Below, piece after piece: positions 35,649 through 43,919 of a stretch of DNA of 64,000 nt. The position numbers and the translations under genes were made by a program. The notes beneath the pieces were generated by a model. It ran no database searches. It saw nothing but the letters and a program-made list of their open reading frames with translations, and was not told the DNA's origin. Position 1 is the first letter of the stretch. The number at the start of each line of letters is the position of its first letter. The stretch is from Lachnospiraceae bacterium (GTDB taxonomy: Bacteria > Bacillota > Clostridia > Lachnospirales > Lachnospiraceae). The stretch spans positions 41,987 to 105,986 of the forward strand of contig JAEEXG010000003.1 of assembly GCA_016291405.1 (NCBI GenBank), written 5' to 3'.

Positions 35649-36800
35649 ATGAAATTAAACGTATATGCCGACAATGCGGCCACAACAAAAATTAACGACG
35701 ATGTTTTAAAAGTCTATATAGATACCCTTAAAAACAACTATGCAAATGCTCAGGGAGCATATAAAGCGGGAGTTGAGTCTAAGTGTATTATCAATAACGC
35801 CCGCCATAAAATTGCAGAGACTCTTGGCTCATATGATAAAGAGATAATCTTTACAGGCTCAGGCTCCGAAGCCGACAATCTTGCTTTAATCGGAATTATG
35901 GAAGCAAATAAGGATAAGGGAAGACATTTTGTCACTACAGCCATTGAGCACCATGCAATTTTGGAAAGTGCTAAGTACTTAAAAGAAAACGGATTTATGG
36001 TGACGGTTGTTAGACCTGATGAAAACGGGATTGTAAGCTTTGAAAGCATTAAGAATGCAATAAGAGAAGATACGGTTTTAGTTTCTGTTATGAGCGTAAA
36101 CAATGAAACAGGAGTTTATCAGCCAATCGAAGAAATAGGTAAGTATTGTAAAGAAAGAGACATTTACTTTCACACCGATGCGGTTCAGGCCTACGGAAAG
36201 CTTTCTTTTAAGGATAAGCTTAAAAATATTGATTTACTAAGCGCAAGCGCCCATAAGTTTAACGGCCCCAAAGGCGTAGGATTTTTATATGTAAAAAACG
36301 GCGTTAGAATTAATCCTTTCGTTCACGGCGGAAGCCAGGAGAGAGGCTTAAGAGCAGGGACTGAAAATAACGCTGCAATCGCAGCAATGGGTGAAGCCGC
36401 AAAAATCGCTTATGAACACTTGGAAGAAAACAGAAATAAAGTAGATTTTCTTTATGATTTGCTAAAAAAGAAACTAACGGAAAACATTCCCGATATTAAA
36501 GTTAACGGCATTAAAAATGCAAGCGGAATAGGAGTTTTAAACATCTGTTTTAAGGGCGTTGAAGGCTCCACTTTGTTAATACATCTTGATATGGAAGGAA
36601 TATGCGCTTCATCGGGGGCAGCCTGCGTACAAAGCTTGGATGAGCCATCCCATGTTCTTTTGGCAATGGGAAACAGCGAAGAAGATGTGAGAAGTAGCAT
36701 AAGACTTTCTTTAAGCCCTTATAATACCGAAGAAGAGATTGAATATTTAGCAAAAGTTTTAAAAGAAAAAGTTGAGTATTTAAGAAGCATGAGAATTTAG
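35649..36800 (+). CDS. Cysteine desulfurase, NifS/IscS family
   Basis: This PLP enzyme takes sulfur from cysteine for Fe-S clusters and other thiocofactors. It has 383 residues. Key motifs are YADNAATTKI (start), TGSGSEADNLA, AIEHHAI, HTDAVQAYGK, the PLP lysine in SASAHKFNGPKGVGF (about 200) and the sulfur-carrier Cys in CASSGAACVQS (about 320-330). I chose the ATG at 35649; the longer frame would begin inside the xerD terminator hairpin. No ribosome site is visible and the promoter places the transcript start at the ATG. It could serve the SufC/SufB-like pair at 22.9-24.5 kb. Confidence 0.9.
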   Translation: MKLNVYADNAATTKINDDVLKVYIDTLKNNYANAQGAYKAGVESKCIINNARHKIAETLGSYDKEIIFTGSGSEADNLALIGIMEANKDKGRHFVTTAIEHHAILESAKYLKENGFMVTVVRPDENGIVSFESIKNAIREDTVLVSVMSVNNETGVYQPIEEIGKYCKERDIYFHTDAVQAYGKLSFKDKLKNIDLLSASAHKFNGPKGVGFLYVKNGVRINPFVHGGSQERGLRAGTENNAAIAAMGEAAKIAYEHLEENRNKVDFLYDLLKKKLTENIPDIKVNGIKNASGIGVLNICFKGVEGSTLLIHLDMEGICASSGAACVQSLDEPSHVLLAMGNSEEDVRSSIRLSLSPYNTEEEIEYLAKVLKEKVEYLRSMRI

Positions 36801-36801
36801 T

Positions 36802-36834
36802 AAAAGCCCAAGGAAAAAACCTTGGGCTTTTTTA
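36802..36834. terminator. Bidirectional terminator between the desulfurase and PHP phosphatase genes
   Basis: A 12-bp stem, AAAAGCCCAAGG (36802-36813) with CCTTGGGCTTTT (36820-36831), lies between convergent genes, with T-runs in both directions. Confidence 0.9.
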
Positions 36835-37656
36835 TTATAACTTTTCGTATGTTGCAACTCTGTCTTTAAAGACGCTTATGTATTTAAATCCGCAGGCTTT
36901 TAAGATTTCTTCAGCCACATCAAATCTGCCGGCTATGTTTTCCGGAACATGGGCATCTGAACCTATGGTGATTATTTCTCCGCCTTTTTCCTTATAGCGT
37001 TTTACAAGGTCTATACAGGGATTTGGATTTTTAAATCCGTATTTTTTAACTGCCGATGTGTTTATTTCGATTCCCTTTTCATTTTCAAGTAAAATATCGA
37101 ATACTTCATCGGTATAGTCTGTGTACTTACTAAAGTCGTAAGCACCTTCACCTCCCGGAAGCTTTCTGTTTATGTAATCAAGGTGACCCAAAACATCAAA
37201 GTTATTAAACTGTTTGATGTTTTTAATCATGGTTTCATAGTATTCTTTTATAGCCTCGTCAACGGTTCTTCCTTCATAGAATTTAGGATCGTAAGTATCT
37301 ATGTGATTAACCAAATGGATGGAACCGATTACAAAATCATATTCATGAGCTCTTGCCAAAACCGCGTTCTTTTTAAAACATGATTCCTGTAATCCGATTT
37401 CAATTCCGAAACCGATTTGAATTTTGTCTTTGTATTTTTCTCTCAAGCTTAAAAGTTCATAAAGATAGGAGTCTGTATTTAGCTCCCATGCGCCTTCGGG
37501 GAATTCTTCGCTTACAGGGTAATCAAAATCGTTGTGGTCTGTAAAGCAAATATGCTTAAGCCCCTTATCAATTGCTGAAAGAACCTGTGCTTCCATAGAA
37601 GTTTTTGAATCAAAACTGTGGTTTGTGTGAACGTGCTGGTCTGCTAAAATTGCCAT
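36835..37656 (-). CDS. hisJ: PHP-domain histidinol-phosphatase family protein
   Basis: This metal-dependent phosphatase has 273 residues and no signal peptide. PHP motifs are HVHTNHSFDS (His 8 and 10), CFTDHNDF, EIG, GSIH, LGHLDY and the final GSDAHVP (about 235-241). The family includes HisJ histidinol phosphatases of Firmicutes, which act in histidine biosynthesis; specificity is not proved by sequence, and no other his genes are near. It is divergent from gap. Confidence 0.8.
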   Translation of the reverse strand: MAILADQHVHTNHSFDSKTSMEAQVLSAIDKGLKHICFTDHNDFDYPVSEEFPEGAWELNTDSYLYELLSLREKYKDKIQIGFGIEIGLQESCFKKNAVLARAHEYDFVIGSIHLVNHIDTYDPKFYEGRTVDEAIKEYYETMIKNIKQFNNFDVLGHLDYINRKLPGGEGAYDFSKYTDYTDEVFDILLENEKGIEINTSAVKKYGFKNPNPCIDLVKRYKEKGGEIITIGSDAHVPENIAGRFDVAEEILKACGFKYISVFKDRVATYEKL

Positions 37657-37806
37657 TTGTTATCCTTTCGTTAATCAATTTATGTTATTTACTGAAATGG
37701 TGGGTTGATTTGCACTTTTTGGCGCAAATTATTTACAAAAAGAATTATATCATCAACGTCTTTTTGGTAAAAGCGCTCATTTTACAATATTTTTAGAAGT
37801 AAAGTA

Positions 37807-37835
37807 TTGAATTTGCACCATAAATACTATAAAAT
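37807..37835 (+). promoter_or_regulatory. Candidate promoter of the gap-pgk-tpiA cluster
   Basis: TTGAAT (37807-37812) and TAAAAT (37830-37835) are 17 bp apart. ATTTGCAC occurs at 37708-37715 and 37811-37818, and an inverted ATTTGC/GCAAAT pair lies near 37708-37729. These may be operator-like but have no assigned regulator. Confidence 0.6.
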
Positions 37836-37922
37836 AATGGCGCTGACAAAATTTTGACAATCGTTTATGGAAAAGGGATGTGTCAAAACAAAATAAATTA
37901 CAATTTCTAGGAGGAAATTAAA

Positions 37923-38924
37923 ATGGCAGTAAGAGTAGCAATTAATGGTTTCGGCCGTATCGGTCGTCTTGCATTCAGACAGATGTTTGGTGCAGAAGGT
38001 TACGAAGTTGTAGCAATCAACGACTTAACCTCTCCCAAGATGTTAGCTCATCTTTTAAAGTATGACTCATCACAGGGTAACTACGCTAAGAATCACAAGG
38101 TAGAAGCTGGTGAAGACAACATCACAGTTGACGGCAAGACAATCACAATCTATAAAGAAGCTGATGCTAACAACCTTCCTTGGGGAGAATTAAAGGTTGA
38201 CGTTGTTCTTGAATGTACAGGTTTCTATACATCAAAGGATAAGGCACAGGCTCACATCAATGCAGGTGCAAGAAAGGTAGTTATTTCTGCTCCCGCAGGT
38301 AACGATCTTCCTACAATTGTTTACAATGTAAACCACAAGACATTGAAGCCCGAAGATACAATCATTTCTGCAGCTTCATGTACAACAAACTGCTTAGCTC
38401 CTATGGCTAAGGCTCTTAACGATCTTGCAGGTATCAAGTCAGGTATCATGAGCACAATTCACGCTTACACAGGTGACCAGATGATCCTTGATGGTCCTCA
38501 GAGAAAGGGTGACTTAAGAAGATCTCGTGCAGGTGCTATCAACATCGTTCCCAACTCAACAGGTGCAGCTAAGGCAATCGGCCTTGTTATTCCTGAACTT
38601 AACGGAAAGCTTATCGGATCTGCTCAGCGTGTTCCTACACCTACAGGTTCAACAACAATCCTTGTTGCTACAGTTGAAAAGTCTGTAACAAAGGAAGAAA
38701 TCAACGCAGCAATGAAGGCAGCTGCTACAGAATCATTCGGTTACAACGAAGATGAAATCGTTTCAAGCGATATCGTTGGATCAACATATGGTTCAATCTT
38801 CGATGCAACTCAGACAATGGTTGGCGCTGACAATCTTGTACAGGTTGTTTCATGGTACGACAACGAAAACTCATATACTTCACAGATGGTTCGTACAATT
38901 AAGTACTTCTCAGAATTAAAGTAA
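37923..38924 (+). CDS. gap: Glyceraldehyde-3-phosphate dehydrogenase
   Basis: This glycolytic NAD-dependent enzyme oxidises glyceraldehyde-3-phosphate. It has 333 residues. The N-terminal GFGRIGR and the active-site segment [12 protein letters not shown] (catalytic Cys near 153) and WYDNENSYT are present. AGGAGG lies 9 nt before the ATG. It is followed by a full terminator before pgk, so gap can be made in excess. Codon use is highly biased toward a few codons, consistent with strong expression. Confidence 0.98.
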   Translation: MAVRVAINGFGRIGRLAFRQMFGAEGYEVVAINDLTSPKMLAHLLKYDSSQGNYAKNHKVEAGEDNITVDGKTITIYKEADANNLPWGELKVDVVLECTGFYTSKDKAQAHINAGARKVVISAPAGNDLPTIVYNVNHKTLKPEDTIISAASCTTNCLAPMAKALNDLAGIKSGIMSTIHAYTGDQMILDGPQRKGDLRRSRAGAINIVPNSTGAAKAIGLVIPELNGKLIGSAQRVPTPTGSTTILVATVEKSVTKEEINAAMKAAATESFGYNEDEIVSSDIVGSTYGSIFDATQTMVGADNLVQVVSWYDNENSYTSQMVRTIKYFSELK

Positions 38925-38951
38925 TTTGAGTTTAACTTAAAGACCTTGAAT

Positions 38952-38986
38952 TGGGTCCGGTCTTAAAGGGCCGGGCCCATTTTTTT
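38952..38986 (+). terminator. Intercistronic terminator between gap and pgk
   Basis: An 11-bp stem with three G-T pairs (38952-38962 with 38969-38979) is followed by TTTTTTTATT. It may set gap expression above pgk by partial termination. Confidence 0.8.
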
Positions 38987-39015
38987 ATTATTAAAATAAT
39001 CCGGAGGATGAAAAA

Positions 39016-40251
39016 ATGGCATTAAATAAGAAATCAGTTGATGATTTTTCTGCTAAGGGAAAGAGAGTGCTTGTTCGTTGCGACTTTAACGTTCCTTTAA
39101 AGAATGGTGAAATCACAGACGAAACTCGTATCGTAGCAGCACTTCCCACAATTAAGAAGTTGATTGCCGACGGTGGCAAGGTTATCCTTTGCTCACACCT
39201 TGGTAAGGTTAAAGAAGGACCCAACGAAAAAGAATCTCTTGCACCTGTTGCAAAGGCTCTTTCAGCTAAGCTTGGTAAGGAAGTTGTTTTCGTATCTGAC
39301 TACAACGTAACAGGCGATGCAGCTACAAAGGCTGTAGAAGCTATGAAAGAAGGAGATGTAGTATTACTTCAGAATACTCGTTTCCGTATGGAAGAAGAAA
39401 CAAAGCCCGAAAAGGCAGGCAAGAAGTTTGCAGAAGAACTTGCTGCACTTTGCGATGACTATGTATGTGATGCATTCGGTTCTTCACACCGTGCACACGC
39501 ATCAGTATCTGTTGTTACAGATTTTGTAAGAGCTAAGGGCGGTAACTGTGCAGTTGGTTACCTTATGCAGAAAGAAATCGATTTCCTCGGAAATGCGGTT
39601 GAAAATCCTGTTCGTCCTTTCGTAGCTATTCTTGGCGGCGCTAAGGTTGCTGATAAGCTTAAGGTTATTGATAACCTTCTTGAAAAGGCTGATACACTTA
39701 TCATCGGTGGCGGTATGGCATTTACCTTCTTAAAGGCAAAGGGCTATGAAATCGGTAAGTCACTTGTTGATGATGAAAAGATTGATTATTGTAAGGAAAT
39801 GATGGCTAAGGCTGAAAAGCTTGGTAAGAAGCTTCTTCTTCCCGTTGATACAACCGTAGCTGCAGGTTTCCCTGATCCTATCGACAATCCTTCTATCGAA
39901 GTTTCTGTTGTATCTTCAGACGCTATTCCTGCTGACAAGGAAGGTCTTGATATCGGACCTAAGACAGCAGAGCTTTACGCTGACGCTGTTAAGGCAGCAA
40001 AGACAGTAGTTTGGAACGGACCTATGGGTGTATTCGAAAACCCTGTTCTTGCTAAAGGTACTTTATCAGTAGCTAAAGCATTGGCTGATTCTTCAGCTAC
40101 AACAATCATCGGTGGCGGTGACTCAGCAGCTGCTGTTAACCAGATGGGTCTTGGCGACAAGATGAGCCACATTTCAACAGGCGGCGGTGCTTCACTTGAA
40201 TTCCTTGAAGGTAAGGAATTACCCGGTGTTTACGCTGCAGACAACAAATAA
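39016..40251 (+). CDS. pgk: Phosphoglycerate kinase
   Basis: This glycolytic kinase makes ATP from 1,3-bisphosphoglycerate. It has 411 residues. Marks are [10 protein letters not shown] (20-29), LCSHLGK, NTRFR, the nucleotide-binding GGAKV and [27 protein letters not shown] and the final [18 protein letters not shown] precedes the ATG. tpiA starts 22 bp after the stop. The slightly long length comes from small loops within the normal fold. Confidence 0.98.
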   Translation: MALNKKSVDDFSAKGKRVLVRCDFNVPLKNGEITDETRIVAALPTIKKLIADGGKVILCSHLGKVKEGPNEKESLAPVAKALSAKLGKEVVFVSDYNVTGDAATKAVEAMKEGDVVLLQNTRFRMEEETKPEKAGKKFAEELAALCDDYVCDAFGSSHRAHASVSVVTDFVRAKGGNCAVGYLMQKEIDFLGNAVENPVRPFVAILGGAKVADKLKVIDNLLEKADTLIIGGGMAFTFLKAKGYEIGKSLVDDEKIDYCKEMMAKAEKLGKKLLLPVDTTVAAGFPDPIDNPSIEVSVVSSDAIPADKEGLDIGPKTAELYADAVKAAKTVVWNGPMGVFENPVLAKGTLSVAKALADSSATTIIGGGDSAAAVNQMGLGDKMSHISTGGGASLEFLEGKELPGVYAADNK

Positions 40252-40273
40252 TAATCATAAAGGAGATAAAGAT

Positions 40274-41020
40274 ATGTCAAGAAGACGTATTATTGCCGGC
40301 AACTGGAAGATGAACATGACTCCTTCAGAAGCTAAGGCACTCTGTGCAACATTAAAGGATTTAGTAGTTAATGATGCGGTTGACGTAGTTTACTGCGTAC
40401 CCGCTATCGATATCACAACTGTTGCAGAAGCAGTTAAGGGCACAAACGTACACGTTGGTGCTGAAAACTTCTACATTGAAGACAAAGGTGCTTTCACAGG
40501 TGAAATTTCAGCTCCCATGCTTAAAGAAGCAGGCGTTGAATATATCATCATCGGACACTCTGAAAGAAGAGATATCTTCGGAGAAAACGATATCCTTATC
40601 AATGCTAAGGTTAAGAAGGCATTTGCTTCAGGCCTTAAGCCCATTCTTTGCTGCGGTGAGTCACTTGCTCTTCGTAAAGCAGGCACATATGCTGAATGGA
40701 TTAAGAGACAGATCAAATGGGACCTTACAGACGTTACAGCTGACCAGGTAAAGAACCTTGTTATCGCATACGAACCCATCTGGGCTATCGGAACAGGCGA
40801 AACAGCTACAGCCGATCAGGCTGAAGAAGTATGTAAGATGATTCGTGAAACAATCGCTGAAATGTATGATGCTCCTACAGCAGAAGCTGTTCGCATCCAG
40901 TATGGCGGTTCTATGAACGCTTCAAATGCAGCTGAACTTCTTTCTAAGCCCAACATTGACGGTGGACTTATCGGCGGCGCTTCACTTAAGCCCGACTTCG
41001 GAAAGATTGTAAACGCTTAA
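40274..41020 (+). CDS. tpiA: Triosephosphate isomerase
   Basis: This enzyme interconverts dihydroxyacetone phosphate and glyceraldehyde-3-phosphate. It has 248 residues. The start GNWKMN (Lys 12 region), the catalytic His in IIGHSERR, Glu in [11 protein letters not shown] and the phosphate loop YGGSMN are present. The ATG at 40274 is set by AGGAGAT 6-13 nt upstream; the longer frame starting inside pgk is rejected. Terminator at 41042. Confidence 0.98.
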   Translation: MSRRRIIAGNWKMNMTPSEAKALCATLKDLVVNDAVDVVYCVPAIDITTVAEAVKGTNVHVGAENFYIEDKGAFTGEISAPMLKEAGVEYIIIGHSERRDIFGENDILINAKVKKAFASGLKPILCCGESLALRKAGTYAEWIKRQIKWDLTDVTADQVKNLVIAYEPIWAIGTGETATADQAEEVCKMIRETIAEMYDAPTAEAVRIQYGGSMNASNAAELLSKPNIDGGLIGGASLKPDFGKIVNA

Positions 41021-41041
41021 TATTTTAGAGCATAGTTTCTT

Positions 41042-41078
41042 AAAAGTGCTAAAATCTTCGGATTTTAGCACTTTTTTG
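41042..41078 (+). terminator. Terminator after tpiA
   Basis: A 15-bp perfect stem (41042-41056 with 41061-41075) closed by a TTCG loop is followed by a T-run, a very stable UUCG hairpin. Confidence 0.93.
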
Positions 41079-41107
41079 TTGAAATAATTCCCTAAAAATG
41101 GTATATA
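41079..41107 (+). promoter_or_regulatory. Promoter of the first paralogous lipoprotein
   Basis: TTGAAA (41079-41084) and TATATA (41102-41107) are 17 bp apart. It overlaps the T-run of the tpiA terminator. Confidence 0.6.
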
Positions 41108-41152
41108 TTTATTGGGTTAAAGTACTAAATTGAGATAGGAATGGGGAATTAA

Positions 41153-42013
41153 ATGAAAAAAGTTAAAATATTCTTGCCGCTTATAGCGGTTATTCTTTTG
41201 TCCGGATGCGGACAAGTAAAAGAACATGTCCATGAATATGTAGAAACTATAACTAAAGAACCTACTTGCGCTGAAGATGGTATCAGAACTTTTACATGCG
41301 CCTGTGGTGCTACGTATGATGTGGCAATTGCTTCAGTAGAGCATTCTTTCGGCCGTTATGAATATAATCATAACGCTACTCACACAACTGATGGAACGGA
41401 GACTGCTATTTGTAAGTATTGCGGTAAAGAAGATGAAAGAATAGCCAAGAACAGTCGATTCGTGAATTATTCCACGGATATGGAACCTACAACAATGATT
41501 GCCAGAAGAGAGGAACTTATCTATCTAAGATGTAACGAAGATGGGTATGATTGTGTTGGCGGTGTGGAACCCGGCGAAGAATACACTGTCACAGCCTACT
41601 TAGAACCGGGATGGTATAAATTACACTTTGACTATGGGGATGCTTACATTTATTCTGATGCAATGATTTCAAGAAACGCGGTGGACTTTAGAAACATAGA
41701 CGATTTATCTTTGATTGATCGATATCCGGATATTAAAGCATGGAGAGATTTCTGGTATGAAAATGAGAAGTATGAACTTGTTGTCTATACACACAATGAT
41801 ACTAGTGTCCTCCTTTATAACTGTGCTTGGACAGAAGAAGGAAAAGAATATGTCCCGTTCTTCCTTTTTGATGATTTTGACAACTTAAACTATGAATGCG
41901 TTGTAGAATTGGACAAGTTGGATTCGGCTATAGAGAATGGTGGATTCTACTATAGATATAGCCCCTATGAACCTACTAAGTATCGTTCTCTCACAGATTT
42001 TCAGGTATATTAG
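41153..42013 (+). CDS. Surface lipoprotein with Cys-rich ribbon and SH3-like domain, paralogue 1
   Basis: This 286-residue lipoprotein has the lipobox LLSGC (Cys at about 20). After the lipid Cys, HVHEYVETITKEPTCAEDGIRTFTCACG and HNATHTTDGTETAICKYCGKEDE (residues about 26-98) form two Cys-pair ribbons of the TCTEEG-CSCG-NATCTEDG-type repeat seen in gut surface proteins. An SH3b-like stretch (TVTAYLEPGWYKLHFDYGDAYIY) and a C-terminal domain with RNIDDLSLI follow. It is one of three tandem paralogues of unknown function. Base composition is slightly more A+T-rich and irregular than flanking housekeeping genes, suggesting an accessory insertion. Confidence 0.75.
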   Translation: MKKVKIFLPLIAVILLSGCGQVKEHVHEYVETITKEPTCAEDGIRTFTCACGATYDVAIASVEHSFGRYEYNHNATHTTDGTETAICKYCGKEDERIAKNSRFVNYSTDMEPTTMIARREELIYLRCNEDGYDCVGGVEPGEEYTVTAYLEPGWYKLHFDYGDAYIYSDAMISRNAVDFRNIDDLSLIDRYPDIKAWRDFWYENEKYELVVYTHNDTSVLLYNCAWTEEGKEYVPFFLFDDFDNLNYECVVELDKLDSAIENGGFYYRYSPYEPTKYRSLTDFQVY

Positions 42014-42021
42014 GGGGTTAA

Positions 42022-42999
42022 ATGAAAAGAATACTAATAATCGCTTTTTCTTTCCTTTGTTTGGTAGGATGTGGCAATGTAAAAGAGAAAGTTGAGATAA
42101 AAGAAGAAACTGAGAAGCATGTTCATAAATATAATAAGGAGATTGTTACAGAACCTTCTTGCGGAGTTGGCGGAGTAGTTAAATTTTCATGCGAGTGCGG
42201 AGATTATTTTATTTCAGCGATTTCTGCCAAAACTCATGAACCCAGTGAATATGTTTATGATAATAATGCTACTTTCGATGAAGACGGAACTGAGACTTCA
42301 ACTTGTGCTTTGTGTGGTGAAAAGACAACAAGAAGGGCAGTAGGTACAAAGCTTGAGCGCGTTTTTAAAGATATTGCTGTAACTATGCGTGCAAAAGACG
42401 ACTTTACTGTGATAGACGGTTCGGGTTTGCATGAAGTAACAATAACAAAAGGCTGCGATGTAGACGTGGACGGAGAGTCTGAAGACGGAATGTATAGATT
42501 TCATTTGAATGGACGTACTTTTTTTGCATCAAAGGATCACTTTGTGACAATAGCCGAATATGGGTATCCTGAGTGGTATCCGAGACATCCATATAGCTAT
42601 TTGTTGTTTTTTGATACCTATGGCAATAGACAGATTGAATCCATAAGCAGAGAAGCGTCTGACTATAGGAAGATTGATAGTGTATCTGAACTGAGAATAA
42701 TAGATGGGGATATACCTCCTTATCAGGAATTTATGACTAACCTCTTAACTTCTGAGAAGGTTGCATATGACTGTGGAGGCAAAACAATACTGCTTTATGA
42801 TTGTTCTTGGTACGATAATGGTTACCAAATGATTGTTACATACGATTTTGGCGATACTGTACTCGCCAATAATATACACTCGGATGCTTCCATAGGCTTG
42901 TTTTCCACATACGAGTATTTCACTTGGTATATGTATGATTTTAATGACAATTTTCTTGGTACGAAGAATAAGTACCTTTCAGATTATTATTTAAACTAA
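42022..42999 (+). CDS. Surface lipoprotein with Cys-rich ribbon and SH3-like domain, paralogue 2
   Basis: This 325-residue lipoprotein has the lipobox LVGC (near residue 17). The ribbon segment is EPSCGVGGVVKFSCECGDYF and NNATFDEDGTETSTCALCGEKTT. Then GTKLERVFKDIAVTM, an SH3-like part (VDGESEDGMYRFHLNGRTFF) and the shared C-terminal block SDYRKIDSVSELR and VAYDCGGKTILLYDCSW. It starts 8 bp after the previous stop with GGGG before the ATG, so it is in the same transcript. It shares more with paralogue 3 than with paralogue 1. Confidence 0.75.
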   Translation: MKRILIIAFSFLCLVGCGNVKEKVEIKEETEKHVHKYNKEIVTEPSCGVGGVVKFSCECGDYFISAISAKTHEPSEYVYDNNATFDEDGTETSTCALCGEKTTRRAVGTKLERVFKDIAVTMRAKDDFTVIDGSGLHEVTITKGCDVDVDGESEDGMYRFHLNGRTFFASKDHFVTIAEYGYPEWYPRHPYSYLLFFDTYGNRQIESISREASDYRKIDSVSELRIIDGDIPPYQEFMTNLLTSEKVAYDCGGKTILLYDCSWYDNGYQMIVTYDFGDTVLANNIHSDASIGLFSTYEYFTWYMYDFNDNFLGTKNKYLSDYYLN

Positions 43000-43019
43000 A
43001 AAAGATTGCGAGAAAAGAA

Positions 43020-43883
43020 ATGAAGAAGAAAATACTAGTATTGTTAGTTGCGATGATTATTACTCTTCCGGGATGTGCTTTACATGAGCATAAGTATGTT
43101 GAAAAAGTAATAAAAGAAGCGGAGTGCGAAAAAGAGGGGCAGGCTATATATAAGTGTTGGTGCGGAGACAGTTATGAAGCTCCAATTCCGGCAAAGGAAC
43201 ATGAGTACGGAGAGTACACGTATAAAAATAATGCCACATATGATAAGAATGGCACCGAATATGCAGTTTGCAAGTTGTGCGGAAAGAAACACTTTAGACA
43301 AGTAGAGGGCTCAAAGCTGGAAAGAGTTTTCGAAGAAATGGATGCAGAAATGTATCTTAGAAATGATATTAAGGTGAAATCGCTTGATGGTAAACGATTC
43401 GAGCTGTCAAAGTTTCAAAAGGTTAATATTACCGGAGTCTCTCAAGATAATATGTATCGCGCTGAAGTATCAGGGAATGAGGTGCTTATATCACCCAAAG
43501 CGTTATTTTGTGCGCTTAGCCGCAATTCTTCTGATTATCGAAAGATAAAAGATGTGTCAGAACTGGAAATGTGTGAAGACAGAGCCAATGGGTATCAAAA
43601 ATTCATAAAGAGAAAAGATGATTTAGAACTGGTAGCTTATGATTGTAATGGAGTTACGCTTGTTTTGTTTAACTTTGCGTGGATGGATTATACAGGAGAA
43701 GTAAATGTTTGCATATGTGATTTGACAATTGAAGCAATAGAAGATAACTGGACAATAATGAGCTTTGATTATCTTCCTTTTCTTGTAAGAGAAGGAGGAT
43801 TCTCGTATTGGTTGGCACCTGATGAAAATGGAAACTATGGTGATGAATTGTTTAAGTCTATAGACGACTATTGTGTATACTAA
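43020..43883 (+). CDS. Surface lipoprotein with Cys-rich ribbon and SH3-like domain, paralogue 3
   Basis: This 287-residue lipoprotein has the lipobox LPGC (near residue 19). The ribbon is AECEKEGQAIYKCWCGDSYEA and NNATYDKNGTEYAVCKLCGKK. Then GSKLERVFEEMDAEM and SDYRKIKDVSELE as in paralogue 2. It lacks the extra middle part of paralogue 2. The ATG at 43020 is preceded by GAGAAAAG. A perfect palindromic terminator follows and also ends the convergent ABC exporter operon. Confidence 0.75.
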   Translation: MKKKILVLLVAMIITLPGCALHEHKYVEKVIKEAECEKEGQAIYKCWCGDSYEAPIPAKEHEYGEYTYKNNATYDKNGTEYAVCKLCGKKHFRQVEGSKLERVFEEMDAEMYLRNDIKVKSLDGKRFELSKFQKVNITGVSQDNMYRAEVSGNEVLISPKALFCALSRNSSDYRKIKDVSELEMCEDRANGYQKFIKRKDDLELVAYDCNGVTLVLFNFAWMDYTGEVNVCICDLTIEAIEDNWTIMSFDYLPFLVREGGFSYWLAPDENGNYGDELFKSIDDYCVY

Positions 43884-43885
43884 TA

Positions 43886-43918
43886 AAAAGGCCATCCCAT
43901 ATGGGATGGCCTTTTGTT
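43886..43918. terminator. Bidirectional terminator, 30-bp perfect palindrome
   Basis: AAAAGGCCATCCCAT (43886-43900) and its exact complement (43901-43915) are contiguous, with the loop formed from the ATAT centre. A- and T-runs on both sides serve the lipoprotein cluster and the ABC exporter. Confidence 0.93.
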
Positions 43919-43919
43919 T

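Noticed and set aside
40187..40273. N-terminal extension of tpiA into pgk
   Set aside because: The extra codons match no family sequence, while an SD sits in front of the ATG at 40274.
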